The notes under the pieces: generated by a model
What the model saw: only the letters and a program-made list of their open reading frames with translations
Told to the model about the DNA's origin: nothing
Databases searched by the model: none
Made by a program: the position numbers and the translations under genes
Shown here: piece by piece, positions 16,574 to 25,199 of the stretch
Numbering within the stretch: the stretch's first letter is position 1
How the letters are laid out: every line of letters begins with the position of its first letter
Assembly: GCA_013285465.1 (NCBI GenBank)
Contig: CP053449.1
Coordinates: 929,540-993,539, forward strand
Length of the DNA stretch: 64,000 bases
Reading direction: 5' to 3'
DNA from: Pseudomonadota bacterium
GTDB lineage: Bacteria > Pseudomonadota > Alphaproteobacteria > Micavibrionales > CSBR16-224

Positions 16574-18001
16574 TTAATCAATCATATATCCGAAACGCTG
16601 TCCCGCAAGCATCTTTTCGGGCACGCTTTCCTTACCGTAGGTGCGGCGCAGATCAAACAGCAGCGCTTTTTCCAGCGGTGTTTCCTGATCGGCGGGCGCT
16701 TCGTGAATATCGGCCTGTTTTTCTGCGAAAGGCTCAACCAAAATCGGCGAGATCACGATCAACAGCTCTGTTTCACTGCGCTGGAAGGCGCGTGATTTAA
16801 ACAGCTCGCCCAGTACCGGAATATTGCCGATACCCGGCATCTGGTTTAAGGCATTGGTGGTGTCGGACTGGATCAATCCGGCAATCATCAGACTGCCGCC
16901 GCTGCCCATTTCAACAGTTGTCTGTGCGCGGCGCACCTGAAAGCCGGGGATTTCAATCCCTGCCAGAGACAATCCTTCCTGCGGCGCCAATGTCGAAACT
17001 TCCGTGGACAGCAGCAGGCTGATGCGGTCATTGGACATCACTGTCGGGCGGAAGTTCAGCGAGACACCGAAGGGGTGGAATTCAATCACAAGGTTGCCGT
17101 TCTGGTCGCGGGAAACGGGGACGGGAAATTCACCGCCGGCAAGGAAACCGGCCTCTTCACCGGAAATGGCCGTCAGGTTCGGCTCGGCCAGCGTATTGGC
17201 AAAGCCGTCACGTTCCAGCGCACGCAGGGTCAGGTTCAAAGGACCAAAGCCGAGGCCGTCGGACAGGAACAGCGTCCCGACACCGAAAGGCGCGGTGGCG
17301 GATTCCGGCAGACCGATGCCGCTGGTGCCGTTCAGGTTCAATATATTTCCGGCGGCGTTGTTGACCAGCCCGTTATCCAATGCGGCGGCATTCAGGCTGT
17401 AATCCGTTTCAACACCCAGTTCGCGCAGGGCGGTGCGGTTGACTTCGACGATTTTGACACGCAACAGAACCTGTCTTTCGCCTTCAATCACCATCATATC
17501 GACCAGCGCCTGATTACGGTCCAGACGGAAACGTCCGGCCAGATCACGCACCTGTGCCGCGGTATTGGCGTTTGAAACGCTGCCGCCCAGCACGATGTCG
17601 GTACCGACGGTACGGACGCTGATTTTCTCATTGGGGAAGAATTCCGTAATGGTTTCCTGCAATGTTTCCTGATTAACGCGGACATGAACCTGAATTTCCG
17701 CCAGCAGATTGCCGTTTTCGTCAAAGGTCAGAATATTGGTGTCACCAATGCTTTGCCCGACGATATACAGGCGGTTGGTGCGCAAAACGCCGACATCCGC
17801 AACAGAGGGGTTGGCAACCAGCACATCGGCGATATCATAAGGAAGATTGACGGTTTTGGCCTTGCCGATTTCAAGATGAACCGATTGGCGCGTCAAACTG
17901 CGCGCCGTTTCTGCGGAGAACATGATTGCGGCGGCCAAGGCGCATATCAGCACGATGGACACAGAGCGTATGCCCCAAGATCGTTTCAGTCCTGCCTTCA
18001 T
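16574..18001 (-). CDS. cpaC: Outer-membrane secretin CpaC/RcpA
   Basis: 475 residues from the ATG at 18001, chosen because GGGGGA lies just upstream; an ATG 33 bases earlier has no such site. It forms the outer-membrane pore of the Flp pilus. A signal peptide (about 1-35) is followed by a BON-like/N1 region (VNLPYDIADVLVANPSVADVGVL), N-domain (VLLRVKIVEVNRTALRELGV) and the secretin core (PNLTAISGEEAGFLAGGEFPVPV, GIEIPGFQVRRAQTTVEMGSGGSLMIAGL, MPGIGNIPVLGELFKSRAF). The C-terminus extends about 50 residues past the core. Confidence 0.95.
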   Translation of the reverse strand: MKAGLKRSWGIRSVSIVLICALAAAIMFSAETARSLTRQSVHLEIGKAKTVNLPYDIADVLVANPSVADVGVLRTNRLYIVGQSIGDTNILTFDENGNLLAEIQVHVRVNQETLQETITEFFPNEKISVRTVGTDIVLGGSVSNANTAAQVRDLAGRFRLDRNQALVDMMVIEGERQVLLRVKIVEVNRTALRELGVETDYSLNAAALDNGLVNNAAGNILNLNGTSGIGLPESATAPFGVGTLFLSDGLGFGPLNLTLRALERDGFANTLAEPNLTAISGEEAGFLAGGEFPVPVSRDQNGNLVIEFHPFGVSLNFRPTVMSNDRISLLLSTEVSTLAPQEGLSLAGIEIPGFQVRRAQTTVEMGSGGSLMIAGLIQSDTTNALNQMPGIGNIPVLGELFKSRAFQRSETELLIVISPILVEPFAEKQADIHEAPADQETPLEKALLFDLRRTYGKESVPEKMLAGQRFGYMID

Positions 18002-18070
18002 TTTTTCCCCCACTTTCCATGTTTTCTGTAACACGGCATTTTATCCTGTTCAGCAGTTTTCATTCTTCGG

Positions 18071-18958
18071 TTACGGTCCTGTTCTGACAGGAACATCCCG
18101 CACGTCGCGGCCATTATAAACACGAATGGTTCCCGTTTGCACAGATTGTCTTTGCCAAATTTTGACCAGCTCCTGCGCCAGATTACTGATACCGACATCG
18201 GTAATCAGCTTTTGTTTTTCTTCCGGAGAGGCCAGCGTGGTATCACCCAGCTTGCGCAGCGCCAGACTAAGATCGCCCATTTTATCGGCCAGCGCCAGCA
18301 CTTCCGCACCTTCGCGCGTCACTTCCAGCGTCACGGTTTTGCCGGGCTTCGAGGCTTTGTCGCTATCGGCTTTTTCTTCGGTGCGCTGGTCAACGGCCAG
18401 AACGCGAATATTCTCCAAAACCGTCTGGCTGGCGTCGCGCAGGACGGTACCTTCCGCGGCATCTTCAATTTCGCCGCGCAGGCGGATGCCATAGGTCACG
18501 ATCACATCAACGAAATCACCAGGACGGACAAGACCGCCGACAGAGCTTTCCGCGCGGACGCGGATGCTGTAGGCGCGCATATTTTCTTCCAGAGAGGCCG
18601 CAACAAAACTGCCTGACTGGGACTCTTCAAGGATGGCGTTCTGTGTGACCGGCTCGCCTTTTTCAATGACGCGGCGGACGATCTGGCCGTAAACATCAAT
18701 ATCCTGATCTTCCTTTTCCGGGTCTTTTTCAATCGCGCCGGTGAAAACGCCGTCTTTCGGCCATTTTTTCCATTCCGTGTCTTCCTCGGACAAGCGCTTG
18801 CCAATGGCGATATGCTTGTTGGCGACAAGGATACGCGTCATGTCGATGGGGGCGGCTGTGCCGCTGTCGTCCTTTTTCATGCCTGATTGTACAACCAGAG
18901 CAACGATAACGGAGGCGAACACGGCGCCAAGAATAATCAAAACGACATTTTTATTCAT
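18071..18958 (-). CDS. cpaB: Flp pilus assembly protein CpaB/RcpC
   Basis: 295 residues. One N-terminal membrane anchor (about 5-25) is followed by a SAF/beta-clip region (ILVANKHIAIGKRLSEEDTEW, RRVIEKGEPVTQNAIL) and the RcpC domain (RAYSIRVRAESSVGGLVRPGDFVDVIVTY). It is a periplasmic accessory of the secretin. A KRK-free Glu/Asp/Lys-rich insertion (about 195-210) is unremarkable. It lies between cpaA and cpaC in the operon. Confidence 0.92.
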   Translation of the reverse strand: MNKNVVLIILGAVFASVIVALVVQSGMKKDDSGTAAPIDMTRILVANKHIAIGKRLSEEDTEWKKWPKDGVFTGAIEKDPEKEDQDIDVYGQIVRRVIEKGEPVTQNAILEESQSGSFVAASLEENMRAYSIRVRAESSVGGLVRPGDFVDVIVTYGIRLRGEIEDAAEGTVLRDASQTVLENIRVLAVDQRTEEKADSDKASKPGKTVTLEVTREGAEVLALADKMGDLSLALRKLGDTTLASPEEKQKLITDVGISNLAQELVKIWQRQSVQTGTIRVYNGRDVRDVPVRTGP

Positions 18959-19071
18959 TTTAAAGCACCCGGGGTCATAAAGACGAAAAAGTGAATATTT
19001 TCAATTGTAAGGCGGGAAGACTTAATAGTCCTTCTATCCATTCTGCCACAAACGCGTCAAAGGGTCAAAAC

Positions 19072-19647
19072 CTAATTAACAGGCGCAAAAGGCGTGATGA
19101 AGACGGCAGTCAGCAATCCCGTCTGTAAAAATGCGGCAACGGCACCCAGAAAAATCGCAACGCCATAGGGCAGGGCGTTTTTTCCGGCCGCCAATGCGGC
19201 AACCCAGCTTTTTTCACCGCAGCGCGGGGCAAGTGCTTTCGCGATACGGCTGTTGCGTCCGGCAATGGCGATAAAGGCCAGAATACCGCCGGCAAAACTC
19301 ATCACCAGTAAAAAGGCCGGCAATCCGCCAAGCCCCGTCCATAAGGCCAGAGACGAGGCCAGTTTGGAATCTCCGCCGCCGATCACGCCTGCGCCGGTCA
19401 GGATAAAGGTAATGACCAGCATCAGAATTCCGGCAAGCGGGGCATGCCACCATGTGCCGAACAGGGCCGCTTCGCGCAAAAAGATCAAATCAACCAGAAA
19501 GGCGAAGGCAAAACTGCCGGTGATAATCAGTGACAGCAAATTGGCAATCCGCATGCCGCGCAAATCCGATAAAGCTGCCAGAGCCGCACAAAAAAGCGTG
19601 GCGGTAAAAGCCGCTGCCGTCAAAACAGAGAAAATCGTGGTAACCAT
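19072..19647 (-). CDS. cpaA: Prepilin peptidase CpaA/TadV
   Basis: 191 residues, an A24-type aspartic membrane protease that trims the Flp prepilins. It has about six membrane spans. The two catalytic Asp are expected in ALSDLRGMRIANLLSL (about 28) and in GGGDSKLASSLALWTG (about 93), the latter being the GxGD signature. Being without the N-methylase domain fits the short CpaA/TadV class. It is the first gene of the cpaA-F run after the flp terminator, so some transcription may pass through or start in the gap 19648-19765. Confidence 0.92.
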   Translation of the reverse strand: MVTTIFSVLTAAAFTATLFCAALAALSDLRGMRIANLLSLIITGSFAFAFLVDLIFLREAALFGTWWHAPLAGILMLVITFILTGAGVIGGGDSKLASSLALWTGLGGLPAFLLVMSFAGGILAFIAIAGRNSRIAKALAPRCGEKSWVAALAAGKNALPYGVAIFLGAVAAFLQTGLLTAVFITPFAPVN

Positions 19648-19683
19648 GTTGATGAAACCGCCGGATTAAAAAGCCTTGGGATT

Positions 19684-19730
19684 TAACAAGAAACCCGCCT
19701 TACATGCTTTGCGAAGCAAAATAAGGCGGG
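19684..19730 (-). terminator. Terminator after the operon-head flp gene
   Basis: CCCGCCTTA and TAAGGCGGG (19694-19702 and 19722-19730) pair around an inner TTGC/GCAA stem, and the minus strand continues TTTCTTGTT. It probably sets a high pilin to machine ratio by partial termination before cpaA. Confidence 0.8.
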
Positions 19731-19765
19731 CGTCCTGTTATACTGTTTCAGTACGGGTGGGGGGC

Positions 19766-19960
19766 TTATTCGCCGCCGCCGCCTGCGCCGGAAAGCGTAT
19801 CCGTCAGACCTTCAAACAGGCCGACAAGTTCTTCACCGAAGGCAAAGACCACCGCGGCGATGGCAACAGCAATACCTGCTGCGATCAGGCCGTACTCAAT
19901 AGCCGTTGCGCCGTCTTCGTCCACTTTCCATGTTTTCATTTTTGTCCAAAGTTTAAGCAT
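19766..19960 (-). CDS. flp: Flp-type prepilin at the head of the tad operon
   Basis: 64 residues from the ATG at 19960, which has AGGAG at about 8-base spacing; a start 27 bases earlier is possible but would put the Shine-Dalgarno inside the gene. Leader MLKLWTKMKTWKVDEDG, then ATAIEYGLIAAGIAVAI identical to the flp at 9318, then a diverged tail ending in GAGGGGE. It is the pilin partner of the cpaA-F/tadBC machine, separated from cpaA by a terminator. Confidence 0.94.
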   Translation of the reverse strand: MLKLWTKMKTWKVDEDGATAIEYGLIAAGIAVAIAAVVFAFGEELVGLFEGLTDTLSGAGGGGE

Positions 19961-20307
19961 ATTCCTCACTCCTTCTTCTTCACTCAAGTCATTGATACGA
20001 TTGCTACGTTACTCTTCAGTTTGTGTTGAGGGAACCAGCCGATTGTCTTTATCAGAAGCATGACCCTCTATTATCAGAATACATGTTTTAGATTAATGCA
20101 AGGTTAAAAATAGATACAATCCAAGAGGTTATCTCCTATCCCTTTCTCTGTAAAAGAAAAAACATTCAGAAACGGGGCTTTGCGGGCATCCGTTTTTCGT
20201 GCGGATTAATTGCGAAACAGCTGGAAAAGGTGCTATAATAGAGTTATATATGTAACTGATTTGAGCATTATGCACGTCTTGTGACTTTAAAAAGGAGAAT
20301 ACAAAAG
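19961..20307. other. Divergent promoter region between flp and the Bax-inhibitor gene
   Basis: 347 bases without a gene. The right half holds the promoter at 20210-20239. Near the flp side the octamer TATCAGAA occurs twice (20050-20057 and 20072-20079), 22 bases apart, i.e. about two helical turns, which would suit a regulator of flp. No clear -35 for flp could be chosen, although GATAAT motifs occur on that strand. Confidence 0.5.
20210..20239 (+). promoter_or_regulatory. Promoter of the Bax-inhibitor-1 family gene
   Basis: TTGCGA (20210-20215), 18 bases, TATAAT (20234-20239), giving a leader of about 60 bases. Confidence 0.7.
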
Positions 20308-21036
20308 ATGAGTATTGAACCGAAAAAACATGCGCAGAGCGCCTATGACAGCAGAAGCGGCGACGTCGTTTTTGATGCCGGTCTGCAAAATCATATGCGC
20401 AGTGTTTACAATGTGATGATGTTCGGACTGGTTGTCACGGGCCTTGCCGCCTATGCCGTGGCGAATATCGAACCGCTTTACAAGGCGGTATTTGAAACGC
20501 CGTTGCGTATGGTGGCGCTGTTCGGTCCGCTGCTGTTTATTATGTTCGGCTTTACGCCTGCCCGTATTTCCCGCATGACGGTTTCGGCTGTCCGCATGAC
20601 TTTTTATATTTTTTCTGCGGCTTTCGGCGTCAGCATGGCCTATATCTTCCATTATTTCTCGGGCGACAGCATTGCACGCGTGTTCTTTATTACATCGGCA
20701 ATGTTCGCGGGGATCAGCATTTACGGCTATACGACCAAAAAAGACCTGACCCGCATGGGCAGTTTTCTGATAATGGGCGTCTTCGGCTTGATTGCGGCCT
20801 CGGTCGTCAATCTGTTCCTGCATTCCCCTGCGGTTCATTTTGCCGTGTCCTTCCTTGGTGTTTTTGTCTTTACCGGATTAACGGCATTTGAAACGCAGCG
20901 TATCAAGGAAAGCTATCACAGCGCTTATGCAGAAGATGAGAATGCGAAAATGGCTGTGGTCGGGGCTTTCAGCCTTTACCTGAATTTCGTGATTTTGTTC
21001 CAGCATATGCTGCATTTGTTCGGCGGACGTGATTAA
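20308..21036 (+). CDS. Bax inhibitor-1/YccA family membrane protein
   Basis: 242 residues from the ATG at 20308, ten bases after AAGGAG. It is an integral inner-membrane protein with seven predicted spans. Family features are FMFGFTPARISRM, SIYGYTTKKDLTRMGSFLIMG, FVFTGLTAFETQRIK, and the final span FSLYLNFVILFQHMLHLFG with its typical end. Bacterial members (YccA, YbhL) act on membrane protein quality control or as pH-sensitive channels. It is monocistronic, between its own promoter and a strong terminator. Confidence 0.92.
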   Translation: MSIEPKKHAQSAYDSRSGDVVFDAGLQNHMRSVYNVMMFGLVVTGLAAYAVANIEPLYKAVFETPLRMVALFGPLLFIMFGFTPARISRMTVSAVRMTFYIFSAAFGVSMAYIFHYFSGDSIARVFFITSAMFAGISIYGYTTKKDLTRMGSFLIMGVFGLIAASVVNLFLHSPAVHFAVSFLGVFVFTGLTAFETQRIKESYHSAYAEDENAKMAVVGAFSLYLNFVILFQHMLHLFGGRD

Positions 21037-21061
21037 TCCCCGCCGGATAACGGATTAAAAG

Positions 21062-21092
21062 AAAAACCCGCGCCAAAAGCGCGGGTTTTTTG
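21062..21092. terminator. Bidirectional intrinsic terminator
   Basis: AAAAACCCGCGC and GCGCGGGTTTTTT pair around CAAAA between two convergent genes (Bax-inhibitor family and FHA-like). Confidence 0.92.
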
Positions 21093-21111
21093 CTGGGACG
21101 TTTCCGTGCCG

Positions 21112-24100
21112 TCACTTCCGTTTATGCTGTTTCTTACTGTGCTTGCCTTTATTATCCTTATGGCTGCCATATTTGCCGCCATGCTGTTTGGTCTTGCCGT
21201 GATACGCATGTTTCTGCGGGGCGTGATGTGCGGGCGCGGCATGGTGCATTTTATGGAAGAACACATGCAGCACTTGCGCGACCGCCTGATGAATGGCTTT
21301 GATCTGCTCATGGCTGATGACCGGCGGCTGATTGTGGGGAGTGTTTCCGGCATTGCCGTTATTGTTACCGCCATTTCCTGCATGACCGTTTCCGGGGTCG
21401 GGCGTATTGTTACCGGCATTTCCATTATTATTGCCGTTATTGCCGTTGCCGGGCTGGTTGTTGTGATGATCTTCCAACTTGGCGAAAATTTTCTCCAGCA
21501 GGGAAATCACTTTCAACAGGACGGATTTCACACGTTTGTGTTTGTCTTTATGATGGCCATATCCGTGCCCGTTGCCGTGGTCATTATGCCCTTTACCTTT
21601 GCCGTGGTTATGGTTGTCATTGTTGCAGGTGTCACCATCGTCGCCGCCATCGCCGCCATCGCCGCCATCGCCGCCATCGCCGCCATCGCCGCTATCGCCG
21701 CCGTCACCACCATCGCCGCCGTCACCACCATCTGTCGGCGGCACAGGCAAGTTATTCTCGAAAGTGATATTGGTGCTGTCTGCGGACATCAGGTAATTTT
21801 CCTGTCCGGCACCATCGCCGCCGTTCAGCGCTTCCACTTCGTTATTGGTTACACTGATATTGTCGCTGCCATCAACACGGACACCGTCCTGCGCCGCGCC
21901 AAAACTGCCTGCACCGTCACCGGAAATCAGATTGTTGTCGATCACGGAATTGGTGACATTGACGAAAACAATACCGCTGCCCATGCTGCCCGCACCGCCG
22001 TTTTCACCAAAGATGGCATTATCCTGCACCGTCACATTATTGCTGTTCTGCACATAAACGGCATCCAGTCCGGTACCGAAAGCGCCCGATCCATCGGCAA
22101 AGAAAGTGTTATTGTCAACGCTTGCACCATCCACCCCGTCCAGCGCGACGCCATAGCCGCCGGTATTGGTAAAGCTGTTGCCGGAAACGCTATGATTGCT
22201 GCCGCCCGTGACGGAAAGCCCCGTAGCGCTGAAACCTTCAAAATAGCTGTTTGTCACGGAAAGCCCGTTAAAGCCGCTTGAAATCACACCTGATGCGCTG
22301 CCCGTTCCGTCAAAATGGAAGCCGGTAATCGTCACATTATCGGCATCGACGGTAAAGATCGTGCCACCTGCCGCTATGCCGGACAGGATCGGCGTATCAA
22401 CGCCGTTGATGGTGGCGGATTTATGAATGACCAGATTTTCGGCATAAACCCCTGCGGCGACATTGACCGTCACCGGCGCATCACCCGTCATATCCAGGCC
22501 CTGCTGGATGCTGGCCGTATCGCCCATGACATTGACGGTCGAGGGGGAGAGTGAAATGGCGTTAAATCCGGCAGTATTGCGCAGCGCACCGCCTGCCTCA
22601 TAGATTTTCCCTGCCAGATTAAGTTCATTTGCCTCAACACCGAACCAGCCTGTTCCCATCGTTATATCATTATTGATATTAACGGTCGGCGCCACCAGCG
22701 TCAGATTACCCGTTGTTGTCCCAAAGGCGCTGCTGGACAGATCAACGGCTTCGATAATGCCGATTTCGGTATCCGCCAGCAGACGCACGGAGGCAAGGCT
22801 GAGCTGCAGCGCCAGAGACCCCGCATTCAGATAATTGGTATTATCGACGGTGGAGCTGGCGCCGTTATGCACGTAAAGGATCTCGGGATCAATCAGGAAG
22901 GTACCCATCGCACCATTTGCCGCGGTCGCGTCGCCGTAACCGTTCAGCAGCAGGCCTTTCTGACCGGAAACCTCGATAAAGCCGCCATTGCCGCTCTCCG
23001 CGCCGCCGCGTGCTGCGGCATGGCCGGAAAATTCGGTATAGGTATCAGACCACAGCACGACTGTACCGCCGTCGCCGCTGCGATAGGCATTGCTGCGGAT
23101 TTCCGCACCGGCTTCCAGCGTGACGCTGTTTGCGCCGCTGATCGTACCGCCCGGTCCCATCACATCGCCGCCGACCAGAACCTTGCCGCCGCCCGTATCG
23201 CCGGAGGCATCCAGCACGGTACCGCTCTTGATTGTGATATTCTTGCCGTCAAGGGTGATATCGCCGCCCTTTGTGCCTGCGGCCTGTCCCGTTGCATCCA
23301 GATTACCGCCGATAGTCATCGTGCCGCCTGACAGGATAATCTTGCCGCCCGCCGTGCCGACGCTTTGCGCCTGTACAAAACCGTTCATATTGATGACGCT
23401 GTCCACCAGACTGCCCGCCGCGCGTGCCGTCATGGCCACGCGTCCGCCATCGGCATTGATTTGGCCGTTATTTTCCACCAATGCGCTTGCCACCGTACCG
23501 CCGACGGCGATTTCCACCAGCCTGTCGCCAAACAGGTCAATGGTGACCTGATCGCCTGCGACCATTTCCACGCGTCCCAGCCGTGCCTGAATAACGCCGT
23601 TATTGACGCTATTGGGTGCGACCAATGCAACCAGTCCGCCTTCGCGGGCGGTGATGGTACCGTTATTGATGACGCGTCCGCCGGTATCGACATTCTGCAA
23701 TGTCAGTGTTTGCGATCCGCTCATAACATCGGCGGTGGAAACGCTGCCGGTCGAGGCAACCAGCCCGCCGACATCGACAATGGCACCATTGCCGACGATC
23801 ACACCATTGGGATCAAGCACCATGACACGGCCATTGGCTTTCAGCGTTCCGAGAATCTGCGTCGGGTCGGCACTGCCGCCTGTGACGCGGTTGACGGCAA
23901 GGGAATTCGCATCGGGCTGGAAGAATTCCGTTGTGGCATCCGCGCCGATATTAAAACTGTTCCATTCAATGACGGCGCGGCTGCTGTCCTGCTGAATATT
24001 CAGCTGTCCCGCGCCGGGGCTGCTGATTGTGGCGCTGCCGCCGACGACTGTTCCGCCCGTCGGCGTGTCCAGATTGCCGACGGATTGTGCCGAAGCTGTG

Positions 24101-24210
24101 GTGGCAAAGGCAAACAGCGAAAAGGCGGAGCCGAAAAATCCCGCAACGGCAAAGCGCGAAGCGCTTGTCCAGATACCGTTCAGGGATGTTTTTTTGTCCG
24201 TTTTCCGCAT
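21112..24210 (-). CDS. FHA/TpsA-like secreted protein with parallel beta-helix and Gly-Asp repeat tail
   Basis: 1032 residues. A long signal peptide ends in TTASAQS (about 41). Then comes a two-partner secretion (filamentous haemagglutinin N-terminal) domain, with IEWNSFNIG, NRVTGGSADPTQILGTLKANG and DPNGVIVGNGA, followed by FHA-type coils (DQVTIDLFGDRLVEIAVGG, NNGQINADGGRVAMTARAAG). About 600-830 look like NosD-type right-handed helix repeats (NNVTVQDNAIFGENGG, NSVIDNNLISGDG). The tail has about ten GGD units, then a His/Lys/Asn/Gly-rich end. A surface adhesin is likely. No TpsB transporter gene is present in the window, so the export route is open. Confidence 0.88.
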   Translation of the reverse strand: MRKTDKKTSLNGIWTSASRFAVAGFFGSAFSLFAFATTASAQSVGNLDTPTGGTVVGGSATISSPGAGQLNIQQDSSRAVIEWNSFNIGADATTEFFQPDANSLAVNRVTGGSADPTQILGTLKANGRVMVLDPNGVIVGNGAIVDVGGLVASTGSVSTADVMSGSQTLTLQNVDTGGRVINNGTITAREGGLVALVAPNSVNNGVIQARLGRVEMVAGDQVTIDLFGDRLVEIAVGGTVASALVENNGQINADGGRVAMTARAAGSLVDSVINMNGFVQAQSVGTAGGKIILSGGTMTIGGNLDATGQAAGTKGGDITLDGKNITIKSGTVLDASGDTGGGKVLVGGDVMGPGGTISGANSVTLEAGAEIRSNAYRSGDGGTVVLWSDTYTEFSGHAAARGGAESGNGGFIEVSGQKGLLLNGYGDATAANGAMGTFLIDPEILYVHNGASSTVDNTNYLNAGSLALQLSLASVRLLADTEIGIIEAVDLSSSAFGTTTGNLTLVAPTVNINNDITMGTGWFGVEANELNLAGKIYEAGGALRNTAGFNAISLSPSTVNVMGDTASIQQGLDMTGDAPVTVNVAAGVYAENLVIHKSATINGVDTPILSGIAAGGTIFTVDADNVTITGFHFDGTGSASGVISSGFNGLSVTNSYFEGFSATGLSVTGGSNHSVSGNSFTNTGGYGVALDGVDGASVDNNTFFADGSGAFGTGLDAVYVQNSNNVTVQDNAIFGENGGAGSMGSGIVFVNVTNSVIDNNLISGDGAGSFGAAQDGVRVDGSDNISVTNNEVEALNGGDGAGQENYLMSADSTNITFENNLPVPPTDGGDGGDGGDGGDSGDGGDGGDGGDGGDGGDDGDTCNNDNHNHGKGKGHNDHGNGHGYGHHKDKHKRVKSVLLKVISLLEKIFAKLEDHHNNQPGNGNNGNNNGNAGNNTPDPGNGHAGNGGNNNGNAGNTPHNQPPVISHEQIKAIHQAVAQVLHVFFHKMHHAAPAHHAPQKHAYHGKTKQHGGKYGSHKDNKGKHSKKQHKRK
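21642..21731 (-). repeat. 9-bp tandem repeat coding for Gly-Gly-Asp
   Basis: About ten in-frame copies of the unit GCCGCCATC (as read on the plus strand), with a few variants, encode GGD/SGD. The unit length keeps the frame, so slippage would change length, not switch the gene off. Asp-Gly stretches of this type may bind calcium. Confidence 0.88.
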
Positions 24211-24410
24211 TTCGGAAGCCTTCCGCCCTGTTGTTTTTTCTTTTTTATGGCTTTTGATTCGCCCGCAAAAAATGAGAGAGGCGGTTTTTCACGCATCTCT
24301 GCACAATTTCCATAATATCAAAACTGCATTAATATAAAGAAAAATTTGGTGATAATTTGTGTAAAATTTTATCTATTCATATAGGGGAGCAGGGCGGGAT
24401 GTGAGAGTAA

Positions 24411-25085
24411 TTAATGTTCCGCCGTCATGGCGGGATCTTCCGCAGTAAAGATGATGTGTCCGTCAATGACATGAATATCTTTGCCGACGCTGACGCCGTT
24501 CATATTGATGGAATTATCCATGATCATTCCGGCGGATTGCACGGTAATCGGTGCGTTTTTATCCTGCGGCGGTGTTGCGGGCAGATCAACGGTGACTTCG
24601 AACAAGCCGTCGCCGAACAGATCAACCGTCATCATTTGCCGCTCGTCAGGGGTGGCAATACTGTTAAAATTCACATAGATGATGCCGTTTTCGATATAGG
24701 CGGGAACGACCATGGCCGCCATGCCGCCTTGCTGGACGGTCGGTAAAAAGGGAGAGGCTTCCTCGCCGGCGGCCAGATGTTGCCAATGCGCGGGCGCAAC
24801 GGATGATCCGGCGGGGGCGGAAAGGACGCGGTTGATATCAACTGTCGGCGCGGGTGCAACAGGTGCGGGAGGAGGTGCGCCACCACCGCCACCTCCGCCT
24901 CCGCCTCCGCCTCCGCCTCCGCCGCCGCCACCGACGGCAACGGCTTTAAAAACTTTCGCGGATGCGGGAGAGACGGCAAAGACAAAACCGGCAATCATCA
25001 GACAGGCGGCAAGCGCAAGGCTGCGCAGTTTTATTTCTGCGTAGCGCATGGATGTCGGCGCATGCTTCTGTGTCTGATCTGTCAT
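24411..25085 (-). CDS. Small exported poly-glycine protein with one FHA-like fragment
   Basis: 224 residues. A signal-like hydrophobic stretch (about 22-43, ending SPASA) follows a rather long basic N-terminus. Residues 52-69 are 18 consecutive glycines, then APPPAPVAPAP. The C-terminal 80 residues include MTVDLFGDGLFEVTVD and DNSINMNGVSVGKDIHV, which match two successive pieces of the neighbouring FHA-like protein (VTIDLFGDRLVEIAV and VDSVINMNGFVQAQSV). It is thus probably a shrunken relative or fragment of a TpsA protein, under its own start and possibly secreted to the periplasm or surface. Function unknown. Confidence 0.75.
   Translation of the reverse strand: MTDQTQKHAPTSMRYAEIKLRSLALAACLMIAGFVFAVSPASAKVFKAVAVGGGGGGGGGGGGGGGGGGAPPPAPVAPAPTVDINRVLSAPAGSSVAPAHWQHLAAGEEASPFLPTVQQGGMAAMVVPAYIENGIIYVNFNSIATPDERQMMTVDLFGDGLFEVTVDLPATPPQDKNAPITVQSAGMIMDNSINMNGVSVGKDIHVIDGHIIFTAEDPAMTAEH
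24879..24932 (-). repeat. Trinucleotide tract coding for 18 glycines
   Basis: Eighteen GGN codons (GGC/GGA alternating in the middle), codons 52-69 of the gene at 24411-25085. The alternating GGC-GGA hexamer suggests expansion by slippage. Confidence 0.9.
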
Positions 25086-25199
25086 GTGTTTTCAACCCTC
25101 TATCTTACTATTGTACGCAATTTTATTTTACGTAATGTAAAAAATGCATAAAATTTTAGATAAATTTTATGGGTCGGAAATGCAGGGAAACCGGGTTTT

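Noticed and set aside
16574-18034. Upstream ATG at 18034 for cpaC
   Set aside because: No ribosome binding site; the ATG at 18001 has one and leaves a normal signal peptide.
21642-21731. CRISPR array
   Set aside because: The regular repeat is a 9-bp coding repeat without spacers.
21106-22281. 391-codon hydrophobic frame opposite the FHA-like gene
   Set aside because: The repeated Ala/Ile stretch is the reverse reading of the Gly-Gly-Asp repeat; the minus-strand protein has a signal peptide and domains.
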